A DNA stretch of 59,306 bases from an uncultured Clostridia bacterium (GTDB lineage: Bacteria > Bacillota > Clostridia > Oscillospirales > Acutalibacteraceae): positions 1-59,306 of the forward strand of contig CANQVS010000012.1 in NCBI GenBank assembly GCA_947627345.1. Reading direction: 5' to 3'. Positions 33,549-40,941 of the stretch are shown one piece after another. The first letter of the stretch is position 1. Every line of letters starts with the position of its first letter. The notes below the pieces were generated by a model. That model had not been told where the DNA came from. It searched no databases and worked only from the letters and a program-made list of their open reading frames with translations. The position numbers were made by a program, and so were the translations under genes.

Positions 33549-33880
33549 ATATATCCACGTCAGACATTGCAGTTCCTATCGGATAGTTCATCTCCCCCAA
33601 ACCGTTCTTCCCCTATTTTACTTTGGATGGGGAGGATAGGTTCTGCTGTAGACTTTTTAGATTTTCCACGTCAAATATTGCAGTCCCTATCGGACAATTC
33701 ATCTCCCCCAAACCGTTCTTCCCCTATTTTACTTTGGATGGAGAGGATAGGTTCTGCTGTAGACTTTTTAGATTTTCCACGTCAAATATTGCAGTCCCTA
33801 TCGGATAGTTCATCTCCCCCAAACTTTTCTGCCTCTGTCTTATTTTGGATATGGAGGATAGGTTCTGCTGTAGACTAATG
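33549..33880 (+). repeat. Three tandem 111-nt repeat units after leuD
   Basis: Units begin at CCACGTC (33555, 33666 and 33777), exactly 111 nt apart. The first starts nine bases after the leuD stop, in the sense of leuD. Each unit holds a GTCC-N5-GGAC-type hairpin, CATCTCCCCCAAAC, a hairpin CTGTC/GACAG or CTATT/GATAG, and TTCTGCTGTAGAC. The in-frame open stretch across the units is due to the 111-nt period and has no ribosome site. Confidence 0.9.
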
Positions 33881-33882
33881 AA

Positions 33883-33931
33883 AAAGGAAACGTATGATAA
33901 GAAATTATTAATCCTATCAAACGTTTCCTTT
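33883..33931. repeat. Hairpin module of the composite repeat
   Basis: AAAGGAAACGT...ACGTTTCCTTT with inner GATA/TATC arms. The same module, with compensating changes, follows the repeat units at about 56478-56520. It is followed by TTTACATTCCAATTCTTAAT in both places. Confidence 0.7.
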
Positions 33932-34084
33932 ATATTTAACTTAAAAACATAGCAAAAGTTTATTTACATTCCAATTCTTAATTTAATATTTTTGGGCGCT
34001 TTTTAAATTAAGAATTAAGAATTAAATTATAGATAACCTTTTAATTCCTTTAAAAATCAAATTTATAGGAAAGTTTCTAAAAAG

Positions 34085-34202
34085 TTTAAAAGGTCTACAG
34101 CAAAATCTGTCCTCCATATCCAAAATAAGACAGAGGCAGAAAAGTTTGGGGGAGATGAACTATCCGAGAGGGACTGTAATGGCTGACGTGGATATATAAA
34201 AA
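34085..34202 (-). repeat. 111-nt repeat unit after ilvB (reverse orientation)
   Basis: The unit reads on the minus strand directly from the ilvB stop codon (TTTTTATATATCCACGTC) to GGTCTACAGC-complement, so it is again sense-oriented and 3' of its gene. Its AT-rich tail continues on the minus strand to about 34000 (AAACTTTTTAG, AAAAGGTTA and ATTCTTAATT blocks). Confidence 0.9.
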
Positions 34203-35870
34203 TTACATCTCAGTTATTATTTCATTTACTGTTTTTCCGGGCGGAATCATCGGAAGTACGTTTGCGTCGGGACTGATTTTGCAGTCGATTACAATAGGTC
34301 CGTTCATTTCGACAGCTTTTTTGAGCACGGGCTTTATATCCTCCGCCTTTTCTATTCTCATTCCCGCCACGCCGAACGCCTCGGCTACCTTAACAAAGTC
34401 CGTTGCGCGTTTGGGGTCCGTTTGCGAGAATCTGCTTTCGTAGAATAGCTTTTGCCATTGACGAACCATTCCGAGAACCTTGTTGTTCATAACAAGCACA
34501 ACAATCGGCAGGTCGTAGGATTTAAGCGTTACAAGCTCGTTTAAATTCATATGAAAGCTTCCGTCACCCGTTACGAGAAAAACTTTTTTACGGGGGAACG
34601 CGCACTGCGCGCCGATTGACGCGCCCATTCCAAAGCCCATAGTTCCCATACCGCCTGAAGTGAGGAGAGTCCTCGGCTGTTCAAATTTTGAGTATTGAGC
34701 AACCCACATCTGATGTTGTCCTACATCGGTAGCAATAATATCCTCGGGGCGTTTAATCTCGTTTAACGCTTCCAAAATATCCTCGGCAACAACGTAGTCC
34801 TTGCTTACGGCTTTGGGGGCTTTCTTTTCGGTTTTCCAGATTTCAAGCTGTGCGAGCCATTGAACGTGGCTTTGCTTTTCTATGCAATTGTTAAGTATTT
34901 CAAGAACGTCTTTCATATCGCCGATTATGTGATTATCGGTGCGGACGTTTTTGTCAATTTCATTTTCGTCAATGTCGATATGTATAATGTTTGCCTGCGC
35001 TCCGAATTTTTCGGGATTGCCCGCAACCCTGTCGGAGAATCTCGCTCCGCAGGCGATAATAAGGTCGCATTTTTCGGTTGCCATACCTGTTTCATAACCG
35101 CCGTGCATACCGAGATTTCCCATATTAAGGCGGTGTCCCGCGGGAATACAGCCGAGTCCCATAAGCGAACAGCAAACGGGGGCGTCGATTTTCTCGGCAA
35201 ATTCGACAAGCTGTTTTGACGCGTTGGAGCTGATAACTCCTCCGCCCGCGTAAATCATCGGGAATTTTGATTTGTTAATTAACTCAACCGCCTGCGAAAT
35301 TTTCTCCGCGTTATCAACCTCTATGGACTTTTTCTCGGGTGGAGTAAGAGGTTCAAATTCAGTTTTTTGCGCGGTAATATCCTTAGGAACGTCTATTAAA
35401 ACCGGTCCCTTTCTGCCCTCGTTCGCGAGCATAAAAGCCGTTCTTATAGCGGGAGCCAAATCCTCTATTTTCTTAACAAGGTAACTGCCCTTTGTAATAG
35501 GCTTAACGATGTTGACTATATCAACCTCTTGAAAGCTGTCGCGTCCGAGCAAATCGACGTTTACGTTGCCTGTAATAATTACCATAGGGATACTGTCGAT
35601 GTTAGCGGTTGCGATACCCGTTACCGTGTTGGTGGCTCCGGGGCCCGAAGTAGTCATACATACTCCGACCTTTCCGGTCGCTCTCGCGTAACCGTCGGCC
35701 GCGTGGGAGGCGCCCTGTTCGTGGGCTGTCAGAATATGGTTGATTTTATCGCTGTATTTATAAAGCGCATCATATGTATTAAGCGCCGCACCGCCCGGAT
35801 AGCCGAAAACCGTGTCTACGCCTTGCTCAATAAGACATTCGCAAATAATTTCCGCACCTGTAAGCTGCAT
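34203..35870 (-). CDS. ilvB: Acetolactate synthase, catalytic subunit
   Basis: This 555-residue TPP enzyme makes acetolactate or acetohydroxybutyrate for Val, Leu and Ile. The catalytic Glu is in T-A-H-E-Q-G-A (about residue 51). T-S-G-P-G-A-T-N, the FAD/middle domain and the TPP motif G-D-G-S-F-H-M-N are present. It lacks the C-terminal extension of longer forms. No ilvN regulatory subunit is next to it. It is convergent with leuCD. Confidence 0.95.
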   Translation of the reverse strand: MQLTGAEIICECLIEQGVDTVFGYPGGAALNTYDALYKYSDKINHILTAHEQGASHAADGYARATGKVGVCMTTSGPGATNTVTGIATANIDSIPMVIITGNVNVDLLGRDSFQEVDIVNIVKPITKGSYLVKKIEDLAPAIRTAFMLANEGRKGPVLIDVPKDITAQKTEFEPLTPPEKKSIEVDNAEKISQAVELINKSKFPMIYAGGGVISSNASKQLVEFAEKIDAPVCCSLMGLGCIPAGHRLNMGNLGMHGGYETGMATEKCDLIIACGARFSDRVAGNPEKFGAQANIIHIDIDENEIDKNVRTDNHIIGDMKDVLEILNNCIEKQSHVQWLAQLEIWKTEKKAPKAVSKDYVVAEDILEALNEIKRPEDIIATDVGQHQMWVAQYSKFEQPRTLLTSGGMGTMGFGMGASIGAQCAFPRKKVFLVTGDGSFHMNLNELVTLKSYDLPIVVLVMNNKVLGMVRQWQKLFYESRFSQTDPKRATDFVKVAEAFGVAGMRIEKAEDIKPVLKKAVEMNGPIVIDCKISPDANVLPMIPPGKTVNEIITEM

Positions 35871-35923
35871 TGAAAATTCCCCTATCCTTTTATAAAATTA
35901 CCTAATAAGTCATTATCTATAAT

Positions 35924-35952
35924 ATTTTACAAGAATACAAGTTAAATGTCAA
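35924..35952 (-). promoter_or_regulatory. Promoter of ilvB
   Basis: On the minus strand TTGACA, 17 bp and TAAAAT. The 186 bases up to the next terminator (35953-36138) are AT-rich with nothing else I can support. Confidence 0.75.
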
Positions 35953-36138
35953 GCAAAACCGCGCCCTTACGCTTTTGTAAAAATAACTAAAATATATTTG
36001 TCATTTAAAGTCAATGAGAAAACCAAATATTGGTTTCAATCAATAAAAAACGCATACATATAGTTGTGAACATATTATTTTAAAAATCTGTAAATTAAAT
36101 TTGCATATATTTTTTAATTAAATAAACCGCAAATATAA

Positions 36139-36174
36139 AAGCGCGTAAACAGTTGAAAAAACGGCTTACACGCT
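36139..36174 (-). terminator. Terminator of the XRE gene
   Basis: On the minus strand AGCGTGTAA pairs with TTACGCGCT, followed by TTTATATTTG. Confidence 0.6.
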
Positions 36175-36176
36175 AT

Positions 36177-36419
36177 TCATTTTATTTCTTGCTCTGTTTC
36201 GTCAAACAACGGACTGTCAAAAAACTCCCTGACGGTGATTTGTAATCCGTCGCAGATTTTCTTTATTGATACCACGCCCGGATTTTTGCTTTTTTGATTT
36301 AGCATACTGTATATGGTTGACGGAGAAACACCTGAAATATTCGCAAGAGCATTGACGGCAATATCTCTGTCTTTGCAGAGTTCAATTATTCGTTGAGCGA
36401 CAGCCTCTTTTGTTCTCAT
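36177..36419 (-). CDS. XRE-family regulator divergent from a SLOG gene
   Basis: This 80-residue protein is almost only a Cro/CI helix-turn-helix (I-A-V-N-A-L-A-N-I-S-G-V-S-P-S-T-I-Y-S-M-L) with a short acidic tail. It is divergent from the SLOG gene across 126 bases that hold four copies of a 13-bp site in two inverted pairs, so it very likely represses both genes. Confidence 0.85.
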   Translation of the reverse strand: MRTKEAVAQRIIELCKDRDIAVNALANISGVSPSTIYSMLNQKSKNPGVVSIKKICDGLQITVREFFDSPLFDETEQEIK

Positions 36420-36435
36420 AACTTTATCCTTTGCA

Positions 36436-36530
36436 ATTTATCGTAAATAAATTCTACTAAAATTTACGATAAATCGTGTGGGATATATCGCAATTATATA
36501 AAATTTATGCTATAATTTACGATATATCCC
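36436..36530. promoter_or_regulatory. Four-site operator array between XRE and SLOG genes
   Basis: Half-sites of the form ATTTACGATAWAT occur at 36436-36448 (reverse), 36462-36474, 36480-36493 (reverse, diverged) and 36515-36527. They form two inverted pairs with perfect 12- and 11-bp arms (TTTATCGTAAAT with ATTTACGATAAA, and GGGATATATCG with CGATATATCCC). The SLOG -10 box TATAAT (36511-36516) lies at the last pair. Confidence 0.8.
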
Positions 36531-36545
36531 ATAAAGGAGAATGTT

Positions 36546-37034
36546 ATGTTTTTAGTTTATACAGTTTGTTTTTTTGGCCACCGCCGTATTGACGGTTTCC
36601 TCACAGTAGAGCAGACAATTGAAGAAGTAATAGAGAAAATACTCACTCACCACGAATATTTGGAGTTCCTTGTAGGGCGGGACGGAGAGTTCGACCAAAT
36701 AGTTACATCGGCTATTCTCCGTTACAGGAAGCGAATTGATACTGCAAATTGTTCTCTCGTTTGGGTTATGCCTTATATCAAAGCCGATTACGTTCACAAT
36801 CAGGAAAGTTATGATAACTATTATGATTCCGTTGAAATATGTGAGCAATCCTCTAAGGAGCACCAAAAGTCATCTATCCAAGTTCGCAACAGAGCAATGA
36901 TTGACCGCTCTGATTTATGTGTTTTCTATGTAAAAGAGAAAAGTGGCGGTGCTTATCAAACTATGAGATATGCAGTTAAAAGGGGTGCAACTATTATTAA
37001 TTTAGCGGATTCATCACTTGTTTCATTCGACTGA
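36546..37034 (+). CDS. SLOG-domain (DUF1273-like) protein
   Basis: This 162-residue protein has C-F-F-G-H-R-R-I at the N-terminus, F-L-V-G-R-D-G-E-F-D near 45-55, R-N-R-A-M-I-D-R-S-D near 112 and G-G-A-Y-Q-T-M-R-Y-A-V-K-R-G-A near 133. This is the Rossmann-like pattern of the SLOG superfamily (YspA/DUF1273, related to LOG and DprA nucleotide-binding folds). Some SLOG proteins sense nucleotide signals in conflict systems; no effector is next to this one. The ATG follows AAAGGAGA. Expression is probably held down by the divergent XRE protein. Confidence 0.75.
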   Translation: MFLVYTVCFFGHRRIDGFLTVEQTIEEVIEKILTHHEYLEFLVGRDGEFDQIVTSAILRYRKRIDTANCSLVWVMPYIKADYVHNQESYDNYYDSVEICEQSSKEHQKSSIQVRNRAMIDRSDLCVFYVKEKSGGAYQTMRYAVKRGATIINLADSSLVSFD

Positions 37035-37065
37035 GTTATGTGTTTTATTTTGGAAAATAATCTTA

Positions 37066-37752
37066 TCAATCTAAAAACCTCAGAATAGCTTTGATGGAAT
37101 TTTCAGCCGCAAAAAATCTGAATTTATCGAAGTCGACGCCCTCGTTAAAATTCAAATCGTCGCTGATTGAGCGGAGAATTGCGAAAGGCACTTTGTTTCG
37201 GTAGCAAACGTGGCCGACCGCCCCTCCCTCCATTTCACAGCAGAGAGCGTTAAACTCATTTGCGATGAACTCGCGCTGTTTTAAGGAGGATACAAAAATA
37301 TCTCCCGTCGCGACTCTGCCCACCATAACGTTTACGCCGAGAGATTTACAGCAGTCGTAAAGCTTTTCGTATGCGGTTTTATCGGCGGGAATATCAATCC
37401 GCTTTTCGTCCGTGTACCAGATTTCCCCTCTTGGGTCGCCGAGAGCGGTGCCGTTCATATCGTGTTCAACGCAGTCGCTCGAAATTACAATATCGCCGAT
37501 TTTAAGTTTTTTTGAAAGACTGCCTGCAATTCCCGAATTTATAATTACATCGGGCTTGTAGTAATCTATCATAATCTGCGTTCCGATTGCGGCGTTGACC
37601 TTGCCCACACCGCACTCCGACAGCACAACGTCTTTGTCTTTGATTTTTCCGCTTATAAAGTCAAGTCCCGCGACTGTCTTTATTTTTGGATTTTCCATAG
37701 ACTGTTTAAGTCCGTCCGCTTCAATTTTGAGCGCGCATATTATTCCTGTCAT
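37066..37752 (-). CDS. mtnN: 5'-methylthioadenosine/S-adenosylhomocysteine nucleosidase
   Basis: This 228-residue enzyme cleaves adenine from MTA and SAH, recycling SAM by-products. G-V-G-K-V-N-A-A-I-G-T, N-S-G-I-A-G and the C-terminal E-M-E-G-G-A-V-G-H-V and S-D-D motifs carry the ribose and catalytic residues (Glu and Asp). ATG 37752 is chosen because AAGGAG lies seven bases before it; TTG 37758 would be too close. The start lies inside the end of rsmE (32-base overlap), so the genes are coupled. Confidence 0.93.
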   Translation of the reverse strand: MTGIICALKIEADGLKQSMENPKIKTVAGLDFISGKIKDKDVVLSECGVGKVNAAIGTQIMIDYYKPDVIINSGIAGSLSKKLKIGDIVISSDCVEHDMNGTALGDPRGEIWYTDEKRIDIPADKTAYEKLYDCCKSLGVNVMVGRVATGDIFVSSLKQREFIANEFNALCCEMEGGAVGHVCYRNKVPFAILRSISDDLNFNEGVDFDKFRFFAAENSIKAILRFLD

Positions 37753-38509
37753 TTTCAAACTCCTTTGCTGTTGTCGCGTTGTCGTCCATTTCCCCGAGCG
37801 CGTACATAATAATTGAAAGGGCAGTTACGGGAGCTGTTTCGGCTCTCAAAATCCGTTTTCCGAGCGTTGCAACCCTTGCGCCGTTTTCAAGTGCGAAATC
37901 AACCTCGGATTTTTCAAATCCGCCCTCGCTTCCGATAAAAATTCCGATACTTTTTATGCCTTTTTCCGTTATATTTTTTATGCTTTCTCCGCCCAACTCA
38001 TAAAAAATTATGTTTCTCTCGTTTTCTTTGCTGTTTTCAACAGCCTTTTTAAAGCTTACTGCCTCGGATATTTCGGGAATAATTCCCCGTCTCGACTGTT
38101 GCGCCGCCTCTTTTGCGATTTTTTGCCAGCGGGAAAGCTTTTTTTCGAGGGATTTTTTATTGGGGCGCGATACGCACCTTGAGGAAATTGTCGGAACTAT
38201 TTTTACGACGCCGAGCTCGACGCATTTTTGAATAATAAATTCCATTTTATCGCCTTTCGGCAAGGCCTGATACAGCGTAATTTTAACATTCGGCTCATTT
38301 TCGCAGGGCCTTTTTTTGAGAATTTTTACGTCCACGCTTCCGTCCGAAATATTTTCAATCTCGCAGTCATACTGCATACTTGAAGGGCTGATTAAGGTCA
38401 GCTTTTCTCCGATTTTCATTCTTAGACTTTTTGAAATGTGGCGCGCGTTTTCGCCGTTTATATTAAATTTTTTGCCGTTAACTTCTTCGTCAGTAAAAAA
38501 CCAAGGCAT
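37721..38509 (-). CDS. rsmE: 16S rRNA m3U1498 methyltransferase
   Basis: This 262-residue SPOUT (knotted) methyltransferase acts on U1498 of 16S rRNA. It has an N-terminal PUA-like domain, then Y-Q-A-L-P-K-G-D-K-M-E-F-I-I-Q-K and the knot motifs I-G-S-E-G-G-F and L-G-K-R-I-L-R-A-E-T-A. The start M-P-W-F-F is usual for the family. It is transcribed with mtnN. Confidence 0.95.
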   Translation of the reverse strand: MPWFFTDEEVNGKKFNINGENARHISKSLRMKIGEKLTLISPSSMQYDCEIENISDGSVDVKILKKRPCENEPNVKITLYQALPKGDKMEFIIQKCVELGVVKIVPTISSRCVSRPNKKSLEKKLSRWQKIAKEAAQQSRRGIIPEISEAVSFKKAVENSKENERNIIFYELGGESIKNITEKGIKSIGIFIGSEGGFEKSEVDFALENGARVATLGKRILRAETAPVTALSIIMYALGEMDDNATTAKEFENDRNNMRAQN

Positions 38510-38595
38510 ATCATCACCTGCTTTATCTTATCAAATTTAGCTTTATATTGCAATATCCCCGCTGATTGTGGTAGAATAACAGAGAGGTGATTTTA

Positions 38596-39144
38596 TTGGT
38601 TAAAATAACCGCAAAGGACTTTAAGAAAATTTTAGACGATGAAAATATAATCGCGGACGAGTTGCAAAACCTCGTTGTGCAGGAGCTTATAAAAAATGAA
38701 AAAAAGGTCGCAACAGCGGAAAGCTGTACGGGAGGACTTTTGAGTAAGCGGATTACTGAGGTTCCCGGGGTGAGCAGTGTGTTTGAGTGCGGAGTATGCT
38801 CATATGCGAATCGCATAAAAAATAAGGTTTTGGGAGTAAAGAGCGAAACGCTTAAAACGGTCGGAGCGGTTTCTCCCGAAACGGCAAAGCAGATGGCTGT
38901 AGGCATAAAATCTCTCGCAAATTCCGATTTTTCCGTTTCCACCACAGGCATCGCAGGTCCGACGGGCGGAAGCGAGGAAAAGCCCGTTGGTCTTGTTTAT
39001 ATAGGCGTTGCGTGCAACTCGGGCGTTGAAGCCGTAAAGGCGGATTTATCCGACGCGCAAAGCGTTAACAGGGAAACCGTAAGAAAGCTTGCGAGCGATG
39101 TTGCGCTCTACTGTCTTTTAAAAAAAATAAAAAATGTATGCTGA
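38596..39144 (+). CDS. pncC: CinA C-terminal / nicotinamide-nucleotide amidase family protein
   Basis: This 182-residue protein is the CinA C-terminal domain. Characterised members deamidate nicotinamide mononucleotide in NAD recycling. E-S-C-T-G-G-L-L (about 36-43), S-Y-A-N-R-I-K and T-G-I-A-G-P-T-G-G are the active-site motifs. TTG 38596 is chosen because AGAGAGGTGA lies at proper distance before it. A TTGCAA-18-TAGAAT promoter is plausible just upstream. Confidence 0.9.
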   Translation: MVKITAKDFKKILDDENIIADELQNLVVQELIKNEKKVATAESCTGGLLSKRITEVPGVSSVFECGVCSYANRIKNKVLGVKSETLKTVGAVSPETAKQMAVGIKSLANSDFSVSTTGIAGPTGGSEEKPVGLVYIGVACNSGVEAVKADLSDAQSVNRETVRKLASDVALYCLLKKIKNVC

Positions 39145-39204
39145 AAATTTAAAAAATTATTTATAATATGATTAATATGATGAAAATTAAAAAAATTTAT
39201 TTAT

Positions 39205-39241
39205 AAAAGGCAGGCGTGCGCTGAACCGCCTGCTTTAATTT
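39205..39241 (+). terminator. Terminator of pncC
   Basis: AAAGGCAGGCG pairs with CGCCTGCTTT, followed by AATTTTG. The rest of the gap to malQ holds only the promoter. Confidence 0.75.
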
Positions 39242-39332
39242 TGCCGTTTTGCGCTTTTGGCAAATAACTTTGCGTTAGTTGCGTTTAGTAATATTTGTAT
39301 GTACTAAATTTGTCGAATAAAGTAAAAAGGTA

Positions 39333-39361
39333 TTGATAAATTTTTATTTGTATGTTAGAAT
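39333..39361 (+). promoter_or_regulatory. Promoter of malQ-glgP
   Basis: TTGATA, 17 bp and TAGAAT, with about 75 nt of leader before the ATG. Confidence 0.65.
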
Positions 39362-39443
39362 TGTATCACTATTATGGGATACGCTGGGTTTTAGAGAAAA
39401 TGAACTTCAGAATTTAATTAAAAAACCGAAAGGAGTTGAAACT

Positions 39444-40937
39444 ATGTCACGAATGGCCGGAATTTTAATGCCCATTACATCGCTTGCGTCCCCTTACGGT
39501 ATCGGAACAATTGGTAAGGAGGCGAGGGAATTTGCGGATTTCCTGTCGCAGGCAGGGCAGAAAATTTGGCAGATACTTCCTGCGGGGCCTACAAGCTACG
39601 GAGATTCGCCGTATCAGTCGTTTTCAACCTATGCGGGCAATCCTTATATGATTGACCTCGACACTTTGGTTGATGAGGAACTTGTTTCAAAGGAACAGCT
39701 TGACGCTATCGACTGGGGCGATAATCCCGAAGAGGTGGATTACGAGAAAATTTACAACAACCGCTTTGTGGTTTTGAAAAAAGCATATGAAACTTACATA
39801 GAAGATTATGAACTCGATGTCTTTGAGGAATTTAAAGAAGAAAACGCTCATTGGCTCGATGATTACGCTCTTTATATGGCGGTTAAAAAGAGCTTTGGTA
39901 TGTCCGCGTGGACCGAATGGCCCGACGAGGCCATTAAAATGCGCAAGCCCGCCGCATTAAGAAAGTATAAGAAGAAGTTAGCTGACGATATTGATTTCTG
40001 GAAATGGGTACAGTTCAAGTTTTATGAACAGTGGTACGATTTTAGGGAGTATGTAAACGACTTAGGTATTCAGATTCTCGGAGATATGCCTATTTACGTT
40101 GCTATGGACAGCGCCGACACATGGGCTAATCCCGATGTTTTCTGGCTCGATGAAAACAACGAACCCGTTTGCGTTGCGGGATGTCCTCCCGATTATTTCT
40201 CGGAAACGGGACAGCTTTGGGGCAACCCCCTGTACGATTGGGAGTACCTGAAGGATACCGATTACGAGTGGTGGTTTAACCGTATTGAGGCGGCCGCCAA
40301 TCTGTATGACATCACGAGAATTGACCATTTCCGTGCCTTTAACGATTTTTACGCTATACCGTATCCCGCTGAAAATGCGATTGAAGGCGAATGGATGGAC
40401 GGTCCGGGAATGGATTTCTTCCAAAAAATGAAAGAGGCAATTGGGGATATTCCGATTGTGGCGGAGGACCTCGGAGACCTCTCTCCCGGAGTTAAAAAGC
40501 TCCTTAAGGACAGCGGTTATCCGGGAATGAAGGTTCTTGAGTTTGCGTTTGACGGCGATGACGAGAACGATTTTCTCCCTCATAACTTTGAAAACAGCAA
40601 TTGCGTCGTTTATACAGGCACTCACGATAACGATACGATTATGGGCTGGTACAGCGAGGCTGAGCCAGAAGAAATCGAGTGCGCCGAAGAATATTGTAAA
40701 ATAGGCGACGACGAAGAATTTAACTGGGGAATAATCCGCACGGCTTACGAAAGCAAGGCCGATTATGCGGTTATACAAATGCAGGATATTTTAGGACTTG
40801 GCAGCGAGGCAAGAATGAACATACCCTCAACCCTCGGCGGTAACTGGGTTTGGAGAATTGACGCTGACGCGCTCACGGACAGGCTTGCAGAAAGATTATT
40901 ATGGATGTCCGATACATACGGACGAATGGAGGATTAA
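39444..40937 (+). CDS. malQ: 4-alpha-glucanotransferase (amylomaltase)
   Basis: This 497-residue GH77 enzyme disproportionates maltodextrins, making glucose and longer chains for the phosphorylase. R-M-A-G-I-L-M-P at the start, Q-I-L-P-A-G-P-T, G-D-M-P-I-Y-V and R-I-D-H-F-R-A-F (nucleophile Asp) are GH77 motifs, with later A-E-D-L-G and H-D-N-D. ATG 39444 follows AAAGGAG; the longer frame begins inside the promoter. It forms an operon with the phosphorylase four bases downstream. Confidence 0.96.
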   Translation: MSRMAGILMPITSLASPYGIGTIGKEAREFADFLSQAGQKIWQILPAGPTSYGDSPYQSFSTYAGNPYMIDLDTLVDEELVSKEQLDAIDWGDNPEEVDYEKIYNNRFVVLKKAYETYIEDYELDVFEEFKEENAHWLDDYALYMAVKKSFGMSAWTEWPDEAIKMRKPAALRKYKKKLADDIDFWKWVQFKFYEQWYDFREYVNDLGIQILGDMPIYVAMDSADTWANPDVFWLDENNEPVCVAGCPPDYFSETGQLWGNPLYDWEYLKDTDYEWWFNRIEAAANLYDITRIDHFRAFNDFYAIPYPAENAIEGEWMDGPGMDFFQKMKEAIGDIPIVAEDLGDLSPGVKKLLKDSGYPGMKVLEFAFDGDDENDFLPHNFENSNCVVYTGTHDNDTIMGWYSEAEPEEIECAEEYCKIGDDEEFNWGIIRTAYESKADYAVIQMQDILGLGSEARMNIPSTLGGNWVWRIDADALTDRLAERLLWMSDTYGRMED

Positions 40938-40941
40938 CACT

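Noticed and set aside
33567..33878. Open frame of 103 codons with three 37-residue repeats
   Set aside because: It exists because three units of exactly 111 nt keep one frame open. It has no ribosome site, and the other arrays (112 or 102 nt spacing) break the frame, so it is repeat DNA rather than a gene.
38523..38951. Reverse-strand open frame of 142 codons
   Set aside because: It is the antisense shadow of pncC, with no ribosome site and atypical composition.
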